The position numbers were made by a program, and so were the translations under genes. A DNA stretch of 64,000 nt from the NCBI GenBank assembly GCA_036852015.1, contig JAANDG010000107.1:62001-126000 (forward strand). Direction: 5' to 3'. Source of the DNA: Pelodera strongyloides (Eukaryota > Nematoda > Chromadorea > Rhabditida > Rhabditidae). Under the pieces are notes generated by a model, which was given only the letters and a program-made list of their open reading frames with translations, made no database searches and had not been told where the DNA came from. This document shows, in pieces, positions 13,301-25,400 of this stretch (position 1 is its first letter; each line of letters starts with the position of its first letter).

Positions 13301-16300
13301 TTGGGATACTTGGAAACCTCATCATAAACACTCAATTGCATATTTAATTTGTAGTCCTTACAAGCAAGCTTATTTTCCCATAAGGTTTTCCACTGTACAG
13401 TATGTTCCCTATAATATACAGTGCATTCCCTCTCTAACCTTCTAACCTTTCACCATCCCTCGCTCTCTAACTCTAACCCCTCTATCATCGCAACATGTGT
13501 CCGTAGTGCATCAAATATACACACGGAGATCGTATCTTTTGTTATTTATAAATTGACTCCTCTAATGTATATATACACCTGTTTGTGTCTTGAAAATCAA
13601 AAGCATCAAATAAGGGAAGATTGAAAATTTGCATAAAAGGAAGCGACAGGAACAATAAACAGGAACAATTTTGATTGGATCTCGGTTTTATATGGACAGG
13701 CGAACAAGAGGGAAAGTCTATTAAAATGAATGCGAAAGAGAGATTGGGAGGATTGAAATTTGGAGAGAAATGAGCTACAGTTAAAACAATTTTATTGAAA
13801 AAGTGATGTTAATATTGATATAGAGTATTGAACCATCAAACGCTCAGGCCTCGGGAAAATCTTTAATTTGTATTTTTTTTCTCAGTGGAAACTCACACAA
13901 GGTTTGGTATTTTCCTATAAATTGATATATCCTACAGTCTGTCACCATTTTCTCTGTATACTCATGCAGCTGTATCATATTTCTGTCGGTTCCGTTGATA
14001 GTTTATACATTCTTTTGCTCTTCAATATAGAACACTTTTTCACACGCGCCAGTGCGTTAATGTGTTGGAGTTGTGCGATATGAGATACACCATTATGCAT
14101 AAATATATATGAGAGAGAAGTTTGCCACACTATACTCCAAACGATGTGATACAGTTTGAATAGTTGCAATAGTTTGTTTCGTGTGCTGAAGGAATTTAAA
14201 TTGTGCATGTTAGTACATAAGAATTAAAACAAATTTTGTTCTTCTTGACTGTAAAACGCTAATAGTTAAATAGCGTAGAAAATGCTTTCAGACAGACATT
14301 TTTCATTCACCTAACCATCTGAGAGTCTGATACTTCCAACTCCAGGGAATTGGCTCAAAACGGTCTTAATTCAGGCAGTGGAACTGACATTTAGGACGTT
14401 TTCCTTCCTTCCTGAACTAATAGTGATCCCCTCAATAGTTTATGAACTGCTATGCCAGCTCATATTATTGTGTCGACCCTCACGCGCGGCTAGTCAATTC
14501 GTCATGCGAGCAGGCACCCTTTACCTACCCTATCTGCAGCCTTGCCTACCCTTGACTACTCCATCTTTCTGGGTACAGCCCGGTAGCGGGCACCGCCAAG
14601 GTTGCGCAATAAACATCTGCAGATTTGTCAGTGCGATTCAATATGCGGTAAGATCGATGAGGTCGAATAGGTCAGGGGTTCAATTCCAGCCGGTGTCATT
14701 CAAAAACAATGCGCCTGTATGGATACGGTAAACAAAGACCATAGTGAACCGCTGGGCTCAGCAAAGATTTTGTAAAGTATATAACTGATTTACAAAATTT
14801 CTCCTGACACACACAAAAAGGGACATAGTCTATTTTCTTTTTCTCACATCCCGCAGCTAAACACTACCAATATCTAGTGCGCATTTGCATATACGGTCTA
14901 AAAGGGCGGCTCGGGATTGAAAACTGTTATTAGGTGCCAGCGGAGGGTTGTAAATCTCTTGGCGACGCAAGGTTGCGAACAACATGCAACGGAAGAGCAA
15001 TATATAAGAATATGGGACAAAATATACAGTACGCTACGTTCCGGAAGACAATTTTTGTGTTTCTAGGATCTTCCTTACAGGGGAAAAGTGTCGCCTACAT
15101 TGGGGCGAGGTTTCATTTCCCAGAAGGGTAGTATACACGTAGTTAGGCTTGGTTTAGAATGTCATATTCCATGTATTTGTAACCCACAAAGTAATGAGAT
15201 TTTCATGCTATTTGTGTGGCACATTTTTATCAAAATAGTAGGATTGTGGCAGATAAATTTCAGTACAAACCACCATTTACACCAATAATTCACATGGAAT
15301 CGAGGGGGTTCGAAATTGAAAAATGTTAAATTAGCCCCATTTGTGTTAGGCAGAGCGGAAGGGATCCTAGTCCGTGCAAATGTGCTTCCGATTTGAGTGA
15401 AAAGCTAACCAATAGTTGATTCACCTCTGTTTCACTAGCAACTTTCACAGTGATTGAATTTTGCATGTGTAAAGAGTATAGGTGCCTAGAGTTACTAAGT
15501 TCACTTACGGTAATTTAAGTTACAACTAGCAGCACAGACATAACTAAACAGTAAACTAGGGACTACGGTGTTTCTCCGGTTAAATTTAAGGCTGCACATC
15601 TTTCGACTTATTGTATAAACAAACCCTAAAACAGTTTGCTGAAGCCTAAACCCCTTCCTACATTTCCATATTCCAAATTCTCAACTAGCAAAAGCTTGGG
15701 CGTTCTCAACACACAAATGCTGCTTCACATTTTGGTTAACGACATTTTCAGAGCGTCTTTTCAAGCGACAAAAAGCACCGGTCTGGAGGGCGGCTATAGG
15801 CTATTGGGTCGGTAAAAAAGCGAATGAAAATAAGTGGGATTTTGGATTGGGGTGAACACCTGCCCCAATCTACATGTTAATCATATACTAGAAGGAGCGA
15901 GCGTGTGAATATGCAAATTCAATTAATGAGAGTGTGTGTGGAATGAAGAGAGACACAGAGAAACATACGATAGACATAAGGAAATTCAAAAAAGAAGAAA
16001 ACTATGCTGCGCTTTGTATACCCGTTTGAATTTGTAGATATTCGTCTTCAATGTTTATTTCGGAAGTGAACGTTTAGAAGTTTTAGGTTAAGGAAATAAC
16101 TATTAGGCTACTAGAAAAGGCTGATTGACAGTAGTCAAAGTATGTCTGTCACGTTAAGTTGATAAATAGTCGATAAATAGTAGAGACATATAATCGCACA
16201 ACTAGGGTGACAGAATATCGTCAATATGAAACAAATTAGTAAGTACATATAAGTATAACAATTACTATGCAGTATAAATTAATAAAGATTGCTTACATTG

Positions 16301-16379
16301 TATTCGAGCTGTTCCAATAAACGTCCAACTTTTTCCCGTGCACAACGGATACGAGGAATATTAGCAAAAGGGTCAGCAT
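4341..16379 (-). CDS. efn: GPI-anchored ephrin (Eph receptor ligand, 180 aa)
   Basis: Six exons on the minus strand: 16297-16379, 12260-12368, 5433-5598, 5068-5157, 4878-4901 and 4341-4411. Residues 1-15 are a signal peptide. The ephrin ectodomain follows with the family hallmarks: YWNSSN at 21-26, KCPQP at 49-53, IYM before the second junction, GLEFEAGKSYYFI at 107-119 and KGGMC at 133-137. Cysteines 50, 73, 85 and 137 are the four that form the two conserved disulfides. The tail has a linker and hydrophobic last exon (VFSASFYTVLTIFVLHWF), a GPI signal with probable omega site near NDSA (158-161), so this is ephrin-A-like with no cytoplasmic domain. It would bind Eph receptors on neighbouring cells in guidance and boundary formation. 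Exon 5 is only 24 nt. An acceptor lies 11 nt upstream of the ATG. All junctions keep frame. Confidence 0.93.
6372..6462 (+). repeat. (CA)n/(CACG)n microsatellite
   Basis: Imperfect CA dinucleotide run with regular G interruptions (ACACGCACGC, ACTCACGCAC). It produces long spurious His/Thr frames on the plus strand and Cys/Val frames on the minus strand, which are not genes. Confidence 0.9.
7839..7920 (+). repeat. (TA)n microsatellite
   Basis: Long, slightly interrupted TA dinucleotide array at the left edge of the tandem-repeat block of ephrin intron 2. TA arrays of this kind are fragile and often mark insertion or rearrangement boundaries; here that is inference. Confidence 0.9.
7985..8521 (+). 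repeat. 269-bp direct tandem duplication
   Basis: Two head-to-tail copies begin with CTGCATTGTGTAGTAATATA at about 7985 and 8254. The copies are almost identical (differences are single-base length changes in A/T runs), implying a recent duplication. Each copy holds ATTATCGATTGCTTATCAGATAAT-like palindromic sequence and several ATCGAT motifs, which recur in the adjoining array. Confidence 0.93.
8690..9842 (+). repeat. Satellite A: about nine tandem ~137-bp units
   Basis: CGGCTTAGG/CGGCTTCGG recurs near 8702, 8843, 9129, 9263, 9407, 9539, 9675 and 9813, and CGATAATCCATAGAAAT near 8800, 8941, 9092, 9227, 9368, 9503, 9638 and 9774. Spacing is about 132-150 bp. Each unit centres on an ATCGATATCGATCGATAAT-type palindrome. 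The long minus-strand frames across it (motif WIIDRYRFF) are repeat translations without stops, not proteins. It sits inside ephrin intron 2. Confidence 0.93.
9905..9923. other. Perfect GC-rich hairpin between the two satellites
   Basis: An 8-bp perfect stem GGCGGGCC/GGCCCGCC with a GAA loop stands out in an AT-rich setting. It lies between satellite A and satellite B and pairs conceptually with the larger hairpin at 11775-11813 that closes the block. Confidence 0.8.
10065..11595 (+). repeat. Satellite B: about twelve tandem 129-bp units
   Basis: ATGCGGAAGCGAAGCATGCATCAG recurs with a period of 129 bp (for example 10144, 10273, 10402). Two unit types occur, one with GCGGAAGCGAAGCATGC and one with GCTGAAGCGAAGAATGC, and a recombinant short unit sits near 10725. 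Units carry several short palindromes: TGACGTCA (TGATGTCA in some), GCATGC, CGATCG and GTCGAC. The plus-strand frame at 10144-10383 is repeat shadow. Confidence 0.95.
11775..11813. other. 39-nt symmetric GC-rich hairpin closing the satellite block
   Basis: CTAGAGC-GA-GGCGCGCGC-GCA-GCGCGCGCC-GA-GCTCTAG: two perfect stems (7 and 9 bp) separated by a GA/GA internal mismatch and capped by a 3-nt loop. The last bases, CTAG followed by T, resemble the CTRR|T end of Helitron transposons, which also carry a 3' GC-rich hairpin, but I see no matching 5' TC end or Rep/helicase gene. Confidence 0.75.
11868..12019 (+). mobile_element. 152-bp MITE, family 1, copy 1
   Basis: Terminal inverted repeats TATGGGGTTTCCAAGTA/TACTTGGAAACCCCATA enclose about 120 bp. 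The same element recurs in opposite orientation at 13171-13322 with the same 152-bp length. Flanking TA suggests a Tc1/mariner-type target site. It lies in ephrin intron 2, close to exon 2. Confidence 0.85.
12369..16296. other. Ephrin intron 1
   Basis: About 3.9 kb between exons 2 and 1 of the minus-strand ephrin. It contains the second family 1 MITE, a degraded B-box-like sequence near 14675-14695 (GGGGTTCAATTCC) that may be an old tRNA-derived repeat, and otherwise unique AT-rich sequence. The 117-codon plus-strand frame at 14378-14731 overlaps the B-box-like sequence and is probably not a gene. Confidence 0.6.
13171..13322 (-). mobile_element. 152-bp MITE, family 1, copy 2 (inverted)
   Basis: Ends ATGCGGTTTCCAAGTAT/ATACTTGGAAACCTCAT; the interior matches the reverse complement of the copy at 11868-12019 with few changes, including the CGTGCAGAAATACGGTAG segment. 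The two copies flank ephrin exon 2 and form a potential 1.4-kb stem-loop around it. Confidence 0.85.
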
Positions 16380-17068
16380 TGGCACATTATCTGAAAGAAA
16401 ATGTGGATCAAAAACACAAATACAATAAAATAAAACAAATAACACGAACATTTCCAACGGTAGAAAACTATTCATAAAAGCAGTATTACCAAAAATAACC
16501 TAATAAACTGGCGGCATTTAAAATTGAAACACATACAAATTCAAGTTATACATCAAGCAATGTTGAATTGCGAGAAGATACATAGTCAAAATTTAGGGAT
16601 ATTTCACTGAGGGGTTGCACATGTAGACGAATATAAATCATATTGTTTGGAGTTTGTTAGTCGCTTACTTAATGTTATAGTAAAGTAAAAGGTCACTCAT
16701 TCGTGAAAATAAGGAATAAGAAGAAAGGAAGAAAATATCCATAAAAAGTTGCAAAGATTCCTCGACAAACAGAAAAATAAATTTAAGCAATTGGCTAATT
16801 GTCTAGACATGTTCATTTACTTTTGTACCAATTGCACTCTAATGGAGTTGTTCATGTTTCTCGCAGATACACTGCATTTATTGATATTTCAAGTTAAGAA
16901 ATTTATATTGTGACGTCTCAAACTGAGGTCATATTCATATGTTTACATTTATTACAGTACCCAAGCCCAAGAAGCTAAGCTACAGAAAGAAACTCTAACC
17001 ATTTGTGATTCTGATGGACTGAAGAATCCTAACGCAGAATGTCACTGGTCCGGAAGGAAGGGGCTTTC

Positions 17069-17072
<4 letters not shown>

Positions 17073-17103
<31 letters not shown>

Positions 17104-17120
17104 TCCTCCCTCCCTCCCTT
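17073..17120 (+). repeat. (TC)n microsatellite
   Basis: Uninterrupted TC dinucleotide run followed by CCTTCCTCCCTCCC. Simple sequence only. Confidence 0.95.
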
Positions 17121-18661
17121 GGTCACTAAAACTTTTTCTATCTAAAGCTAAAAGGTCCCCAAAAAAGTGGCTTCACATCGCAAATCGACACTAATGTCGT
17201 GTGTTGCCCGTGGATTCAATCCAACACTTTTACTAGAGAAAAATGGTGAAATTCGAGGAAACTTCATAAATTTCAGGTTTATACGACAAGGGAAAAAATA
17301 TTCGTAAGAAGTATTAGACAACTTTTGTTCCAATACTTTACAGAGACCCGCCTTACTAGGGTTCGTTTTATTTAATTCTAATTTTGAATTATTCCACGAT
17401 TTTTTTAGTCCTTGTCTTGCCACTTGCGAAAACACAGGCTTTCAAGTTTACGTGACCCCATGTGAACCCCTCCCCCCCCCCGTTCGGAAATGAATAAATA
17501 AATCACCACAGTATATTTATATCTGATCAAAACACATTTCAATTCACAAATAAAACAATCGAAAAAGAAAACAACAAGTTTGAAACAATTATATGACTCA
17601 TTGGAAGTAAAATTTGAGCATCATTTCTATCACGCGTGTGATCTTTGCAACGTCATTTTGTAGGATAGTATTATGGTATATGGTAATAATATGAGAAAGT
17701 TTCCTCCCTACTTTCTATCAACTCGGTCCACTAGTAAAGGAAATAGACCTTCTCTTTATTTTGGCGTTGATTCTGGCAAGCATGTGCAGTGCAAAAGGAA
17801 TCCCACTAAATCTACCGTGAGAACAAAATAAAATGTCGCAAAAGGCCAATCTTTGTTTTATGTAAAGTAAAACAAAAAGAACTACACAAAATAGTGTCAT
17901 GAAATGATACGTGCAAACAATAAACGTATGTGTCCCTTCTAGCTAGTGTGCAACTTATCACATTTTACTTATGAAATACGAATAAGTTAATACATCATTT
18001 TTATATATATATTTTATATATCCACCTTCTACGGGTGTGTGCTGAAAAGCTACTAAATGTTCAAATGTACGTAGGCACCGTATCGAGGGGAATGCAGGGG
18101 TTAGGTAGTTTTACATAAAACATTTAAAAATTTCCAAACATGCATAATGTATCTGGTTCCGAGACAGAACTTTACGACAAATACTGTACTATGAGCTGTC
18201 AGCACATGGGGGTCTGTTATGTGAGGGAGACCACCCACTGTGTACCGAAGTAGACAGGGTGCAAATCAAGAGTACGCAACAATCCAGCTGACAGTTAATC
18301 AGTTCTACTCGTCAATAGTAATGTGCTAGGACTTATAGAAGGTTAGATCGAAATAAAGTAAGGGTTTAGCGCTTGGAGCGATTACATAAAAACTTACGAA
18401 TGCACGACGCTTCATAGATTATAAAAGAACGTAAATATGATTATGAATCTAAGCAAGACTGGGATTAGTTGTAGATAGAATACTAGATTCAGAGGATTGC
18501 TCCTTTAGAGAGGGAGGAGAGAGAGAGAGAGAAACTAGGCATATCGGAGATTTGAGAGAGTCGAGACGTGCATATAGAATACAGGAGGCGGGGTCTAAAC
18601 GGAATAATGCAACATGATTAGAGCTAGAGGCTGAATATACTAGGAGGAGCAACCGAGATCA

Positions 18662-18663
<2 letters not shown>

Positions 18664-18702
<39 letters not shown>
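18664..18702 (+). repeat. (GA)n microsatellite
   Basis: GA dinucleotide run in a purine-rich stretch that continues with interruptions to about 18750. Simple sequence only. Confidence 0.95.
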
Positions 18703-21700
18703 AAGAGAAAGAGAAGTGATAGAAAGTGTGTGAGAGAGAGAAGAGAATGGCAAGAGAAAAATTAGTAAAAGTATTATAGTTAGTAGAAAAGACCGCTCTC
18801 ATTGTCACTTGCGCCTCGAGAACGGAAAGCTGTAATAAACAGGTTATTTCACACTTACAAAACAAGATGCGAGCTAATTAAAATACTGCTATGTTTCTTT
18901 TTGAATAAAAGGCGAATGCTGACATTCGTAGGCAGGCGCCATTATGATAATTAGATTAATTGGGTTAATTTACTGGGAGGCGAATAGGGGTGAAAAAAAA
19001 GAGGGAGAAAGGGCAGTAGAAACAAAAAGGGTTGGCTTAAGATATAAAAACCTTTTTTTTACGGGGTGTGTAATTCTGCCTACAGAATTGAGTATAGTAT
19101 GTATAGTGATCTAACATAGTAATTCCTTTCTTAGAAACTTCATTCGACGCTTGGGAAGTCAAAAAATGCGGTTTTTTTGTGGGTCAAAGATTTTCCACAA
19201 CTCTCTATTTTCGCCTCTAATGAACTTGGGAGAAGCTGGCAGTAAAACCGCTTGTCGTCTAAGTTTAACTATACTTTCTAACTATATACTTTTTTTGGAA
19301 TCTTGAGCTTTGTATTTTCTAATATAATAATTTTTATAAAGTTATAAAAGTCGACATTTCAACTCTAAAAGTAATTATTTTTATTAGGAAAGCATAGTTT
19401 AGCGAAAAGTGACGAAACTGTTATTTTCTATTTTCTGACCACGAAACCAGAAGAGAAAGTTTAATGGAAATACAAACAATTGTCGAATAGAACTAGGACA
19501 TTATGTAACAAAAGATGCGCTTTCCTTCAATGGAAGGGTAAACGTTGGTATTTCTGAGTCACCTGTAACATTAAAAGGTTGACATATTACAGTACGGTTA
19601 CATATTTACTATCACGAAATATAAGATGGCACCTGACATATTTCAAATGGTTCAATATATTGGATTGAATCCGGGAACGTAAGGTAAATTTGATGATCCC
19701 TACAAAGTTTGATGATTTATCCGTAGACGTGAACATACAATATCAACTTCATAAAAAAAATCTATCTCCCGAAGACTAGAAAATATTCTCCGGCACCTCG
19801 TAACCCTGCATGTGTCCTTCAATAAGCCCTTCGCTAATCTCACTTATATGCTCTAATCATGGCCAGCGCTCTAAAATTAGCATATCGGTTGCTGGGGATA
19901 ATCCGCATATTATATCTCATCCGGGGAATCTATACTTATACTGTAATTGGACAGCTTGTTATTTATTTAAAAGAGGATATATAAAACGTTAGGGGATTAC
20001 GGTCACATGAAAACTATAGCCATATCTTAATCAAGTCTTGGAAGTTATTGTCAAAACATAATTAAACAAAAATATTAACAAAAGTTGTAAGGGGTCATAC
20101 CGTCAAAATGTATGATTTGGTTGCCGGGGTAGAAATGTGTACTCGAAATGGTGCTCATAACCACTTGAGCGAGCACACGGCTTTTTATATAGCCGAAATG
20201 ACCAGCGGGGGAGATGCGAGCCACAGTAAAGAGAACTAGAGGACATATTTTTATTTTTATTTTAATTTATAAAGGTGTTCACAATTTTCGTGATATGTGT
20301 GTTTGGCCAAGTGCACAATATTACTATATTACGCACCACCACAGAAACCGCATGTAAACAAAAAATATTGTACAATTAGCCGTTGATTCGTGATATGAAA
20401 ATGTGTAAATCCAGCAAAGATAGCTTGCAAATTACGCAATAAAAATGTCGAATAATAAACATTAGCAAGTAGCGTCAAGATGTACGTATCACACCCGCAC
20501 CAAAATGGTTACCCTAGCAACGATGGTACCTACCAATTCCAATAGGATGAATCGCTGCTGGTGGCAGCTGTGGAGAAATGGTGTGCCGAAGGGTTTCTAA
20601 TCGAAATGGTGCAGTGAGTACAATTAGTTGTTGGAATAAGACGCAATGTTGCCAACATTGCGTGACAGAGCCCGTACTCATTAGTGTGGAGAAGTAGTGG
20701 AGAAAGAGAGGGAATCTCGGGTAGAAATCTCGGTGGAAACTTCAAAGGGTAATGACCAGTGAGAGAGGGTCTTAGTGACCAAGACTAGAAATAGTAAAGA
20801 AAGTTAAAGTTAAACTTCCTAATTTCTGATAAGGAACACCATATTTGGTTGAGTAAAGGATATAATTTAGGATCTTGGTATAAGTGTATGCGTTCACTGC
20901 AATACTGTAATTATAATACAATACCATCACTTCTGAAGAACATTCTGAAGCTTGTTTCGTTGTTTCTGAAATCAAAACTCTCCGTTTCCTCTCACAGAAT
21001 TCCAATGAAAAGGCGGCTTTCCGGAAACCTGAATTCAGCACAAAACGCATAACGAAACGCTAAACAATGTCCTGTTTTTACCGCAAATAAACACGGACAA
21101 AAGGGAGTCGGAACCCGCGACGCACACACAATGAATACGGTATTTTGAGTGAGAAATATGAGTTTGCGGGAGTAATTTGAGTCTCACTCAAATGTTTGGG
21201 AACTACGTTTTGTTTTCAGATAACAAAGAATTGGAGTGGAACAGCTTTTTCCTTATATATGAGTTTGCGGGAGAAACTTGAGTCTAAGCCTAAGTTTAGA
21301 GCTTGGGCCCTTGGTTTATTTTGTTGCATAACTGCTTATAGCTCATGTGATAGTACTCAATCAAGTTTTGAAAGGTAATAACTAATAACAATATATTGAC
21401 TTGTGGAATCAGTCATCAGTAAACCTGGGCCAGCGGTCAAACATAGTCCACCAAGCCTTCAAAGGGAAAGTCTCTCTATTGTTTCGGAGCTTTCGTTCGG
21501 AAACCGTCAAAAACGACATTTGAATAGAGAGATGTCAAAGGTTCGGAAGAGGGAATTCCGAAAAAAAGGATATCAAAAATGATGCTGATTTCGGGAACCT
21601 TTCAGGTTGGAGACCCGACTGAAGGCCCAGTCCAAATGAAAGACTGAAGGACTGACGGGAGGGCGGAAGACAAACAAATAAACACGAGAGAGTATTGGAT

Positions 21701-22314
21701 ATGGAGAGATAGGAGAGATGGAGAGCTTATTGAGAGAATGATATAATATATCGAGGGGATTGGCAGATAACTTGAAAAATATCAAACAAAAAAAGGGTAA
21801 AATAGAACAGATAGTTATATAATTACCCAAATTTGATATAATTCCTTTGTCCATAAAATTTCGCAATAACAAAAACGTTGGCAAAAGAACATTTGTATTC
21901 AATCAAGAAAAATACAACTTTTTCAGTGGGAGAACTACAGGTGTGGTTTCATTCTGATTCGGTGTAAGTTCATTCCTAAAATCAATGGCTCTACTGGCTT
22001 GGCAATGAAAAAAGCTCAAGAAAAGAAGAAACAGTTCATAATCGGTTTGGAAAATTCATAATAGCGCCCGCAGGCTCGCACTCATATAATAGCGGGCAGG
22101 TTTCTGCGTTCTGCGGTCTACAAAATGGTTAAATTATACGCTTTTTGAGGCACTACAATTGAAACACTTGAAGAGTCTAGGAAAGCTCAGTAACGAGAAA
22201 ATAAAATATGTGAAGACATGTTCGAACCGTTACATTCTCAGGTACGAAAGTTTTGTAGAAACTTATGTGTATGCTGGGACTTAACTGGACCGGTATCTGT
22301 AAATTACGTAGCCT

Positions 22315-22487
22315 TTAAAGCGAAATACCGGTCGGTTTTTGAAACACATATAGTACACCAGTGTTGTTATGCAGCCTATGCAAATGCACATAAATTGGAA
22401 TAAAAATCGGGTAAATTCGTAGCATAAATCCGTAAGGATTCATTTGTCAACGATGCGTTTCAAAAACCGGCCGGCATTTCGCTTTAA
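22315..22487 (+). mobile_element. TTAA-AGCGAA foldback element, CCGGCCGG subfamily, copy 1
   Basis: TTAAAGCGAAATACCGGTCGG at the left and CCGGCCGGCATTTCGCTTTAA at the right, with inner GTTTTTGAAACACAT/CGTTTCAAAAAC arms, enclose a short AT-rich centre. Homologous copies lie at 40580-40756, 51014-51193 and 55555-55745, with a half copy near 63311. There is no coding capacity, so it is a non-autonomous foldback or MITE; TTAA at both ends suggests piggyBac-like targeting (inference). Confidence 0.88.
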
Positions 22488-25400
22488 ATGAGTTATAGAT
22501 TGATGGGAACAAAGCGACTAATGTACTTCTTCACCATTATGGCCAACCGGATGGCATACGCCGGTATCTGTAACTGTAAGGATATTTCTCGTTAGCCAAA
22601 TGTCAAGCAGGATTTTCAACTGGTTATCTATCAGTAACGATATTTTGAACTTTTTTGTTTGTCAAACCACCCAGAATCTCTCTGCAGATCTCAAAACTAA
22701 TGATCCTTGTCCAATACAGGCCGTGAAAATGATGATTGCGAACACCAAAAAGGCCTGCGCAGACACGCTTTTCAAATAGCAATGAGGATCCCGCGCGTGT
22801 AAACAGACAAATAGGTACGGTAAATTGGGTGCAAATAAACAAGATGGGAAAGTGGTGGTATCAGTCATGGATCTTTTATGAAATAAATACGGTAGTAAAA
22901 AATGGTACTCGTAACATAGAGCATTTTTGTCCTTTGCAATAAGCGCATCTTCTTGGAAAACATCGAAATTCTGTTTTTTATGACCAATCCTTAATGGTAA
23001 GATGTAGGCTTACGTAAAATATGCGGCACATAAATTTCGTTGTAAAATATGAGAAACATGATAAACAAGCAAATTAAAGTGATAATTTCTTTCCTCTCTT
23101 CTCATTATCAGCACATCGACAGTTGTCTCTAAAATACGAAAAGAATGAGCATGGGTACATCGATTTGATTAATGGTTTACATGCAAAAGAACAAGATGAA
23201 TAAATGCGATAGCACATAAAATATATCAAACCACAAGGACATGGCACTTAAAACATGTCATGAAACATTACAACATACAAGATTCTTTTTAGAAAAAAGT
23301 GTGTTTACTATAAAAACAATATGTTTACGAATATCAAACCAGACTTATTATAAAGTATCGGTAGTATAGGTTATGAGAGCGCGGTATCTGATGTTATCTC
23401 TAGTGTAGAGTTTGTTGATTAGGTCAGCATTGGATAACATTGAGATTGAGATTATAAACGAATACTCTATACTCTTCGCTTACATTTATCATAACAAAAT
23501 TAAATGCTTTATTAAAATCAAAAACGTTTTAAGTTATGAGCATGCTTCAGTATTCCGTTCTAAATATAAGTGCTAGATGAAGGAAACATATTTTAAATAA
23601 TTTTAAATACCTTAAAAGTATGAAAATCTTAAAGCATATAATAAAACACAGGATATAGGAAAACGACTGAAAGTTGCAACATTAAAATCAACACTAAACA
23701 CATGAGTTGTTCTAATTCTCGCCCCCAAATTACCGTATTAAATGAGCAAATAAAAGGGGTGAAAATGTGATAAAACGGACATTTTCCGCCCAACATCAAA
23801 TGGGGTCATTTTGTTGAGTGATTAGTGTGGAGACGAACTTCCCTTTGCAAAAAAAGATCTTGTTTTTATCTTTATATCCGAAGCGGATAAGAACAGATGC
23901 TAAGCCTAATGGCATACTCTTTGTTCATACTTGCACGAATAGAGAACGGGCAAACGTATGCAAATAAGCAATATTCTTACAAAGTATGAGACCATTTGTA
24001 TAGCTTGATCAGAACTATGCACAAGAGTCGGAGCTGGCCGTACTTCATAGAAGAGTAGCCAGAAATGCCTTGATGTTGAAGAAAATGGTGGAAGTGTATC
24101 AATATAACTATAATTCATTTTCTAATATGTAGTAAACTGTATAGAAAACGCTAAGCGTGTGATGTGTATTATTTATGATGGTATAGCTGAAGCCAATTCG
24201 TACTATTCGTTTCGTTGTTCGTAAAAAAAATGAACAGCTTCTGTGAAATTGGTTTCTTGAAGAATTTATTGCGAAAAACAATTTCTTCCTGTTTGTCTCG
24301 TACATTTGTATGCGTGGCAGTTACTATAGACTATAGTAATAGATAGAGTTTGCGGATTTGTTAGGGATACTGGGACAACTGGGATACAAATATCATTCAT
24401 GAAATAAACAAGCAAAATTTTTTTTACAGTACAACAATGATTTTGAAATAGTGAAGTGTGATAATATATGTAGAAAATAAAACAATACCAGATACAGAGA
24501 GACACTAACAAAAATGGATAAGAAAATTATCATTACATTTGTAAACGGTAAATTCTCAGTGATCATAAAAAATAATACACTTCTTATTCCTTATACGCTG
24601 TTTCTCACATTAATTTTACACAAAAAATCCTCGAAATCATCATTTCAAGGGCGTTCAATAAAAGGACAAATTCAGTGGAACCATTTTGATGTTGAAGGAA
24701 AGAAAAATGAAGAAAAAATAATGCATGGGATTCGGGGAGATAGACGTATAACTATTGTTAGAATAATGTTTAAATCTGAGCATCTTTTTAAAATTAAACA
24801 TTTAAAAACTTTGAAAAGTTGTGTGAAAAGTACTGGAACATTTAAACTTTTCTCTAACGACCAAACAGAAACGAAGAAATTTTGATGTGTCAACGCGGGC
24901 TATAAAAATGCAGACAGAGTTGTTTGAAGTGCAAGCAAAAGTTGTCTGAAAAATATTGTTTTGCTATAAAATAACCGAGTGAGAATAGTATTTGTGTGCA
25001 TTTGTTGGTTTGTCGAATTGCCGTAACAGCAAAAAGAGCCCTTCAATTGTACGCTAGTTTTAGGGCAAAAAATCGTGTAAACAGGCAGGAATGACCCTTG
25101 ACTCTATGTTTTATTCATACAATTTACAACGTGCAATTTAGGCGAAATAGACAATATAAACCTGAATCGAAATACATCATTTCATCGTTTTAGGTAGCAG
25201 AATCGTCACAGGATTCCATGCATGTTTTCATGTCATATTTTCCTTCTAATCGAATTATTATATTTGTTATTCAAGGCCCAAGGCGAATCATCTTTTGCGA
25301 CAGGATCATCTTTTGCGTTAAAATAAATGTGTTTAATGTGTATATTATGAAAACAATCCGAAGTTTGTAACTAAGAAAAGTTCTCATCAACAGTTTATTT

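Larger units (their letters stand above)
16393..22314. other. Gene-poor intergenic sequence
   Basis: No exon chain was found on either strand. Contents are CT and GA microsatellites (17073-17120, 18483-18535, 18664-18702), a short poly-C run near 17468 and AT-rich unique sequence. A near-repeat of ATATGAGTTTGCGGGAG occurs at about 21158 and 21257. Longer frames such as 21573-21902 (-) have no recognisable content. Confidence 0.5.

Noticed and set aside
14378..14731. 117-codon plus-strand frame
   Set aside because: It overlaps a B-box-like tRNA-derived sequence inside ephrin intron 1 and shows no family likeness.
24514..24885. 123-codon plus-strand frame
   Set aside because: AT-rich with Lys/Ile/Phe bias, no domain, no signal peptide and no splice context; likely chance.
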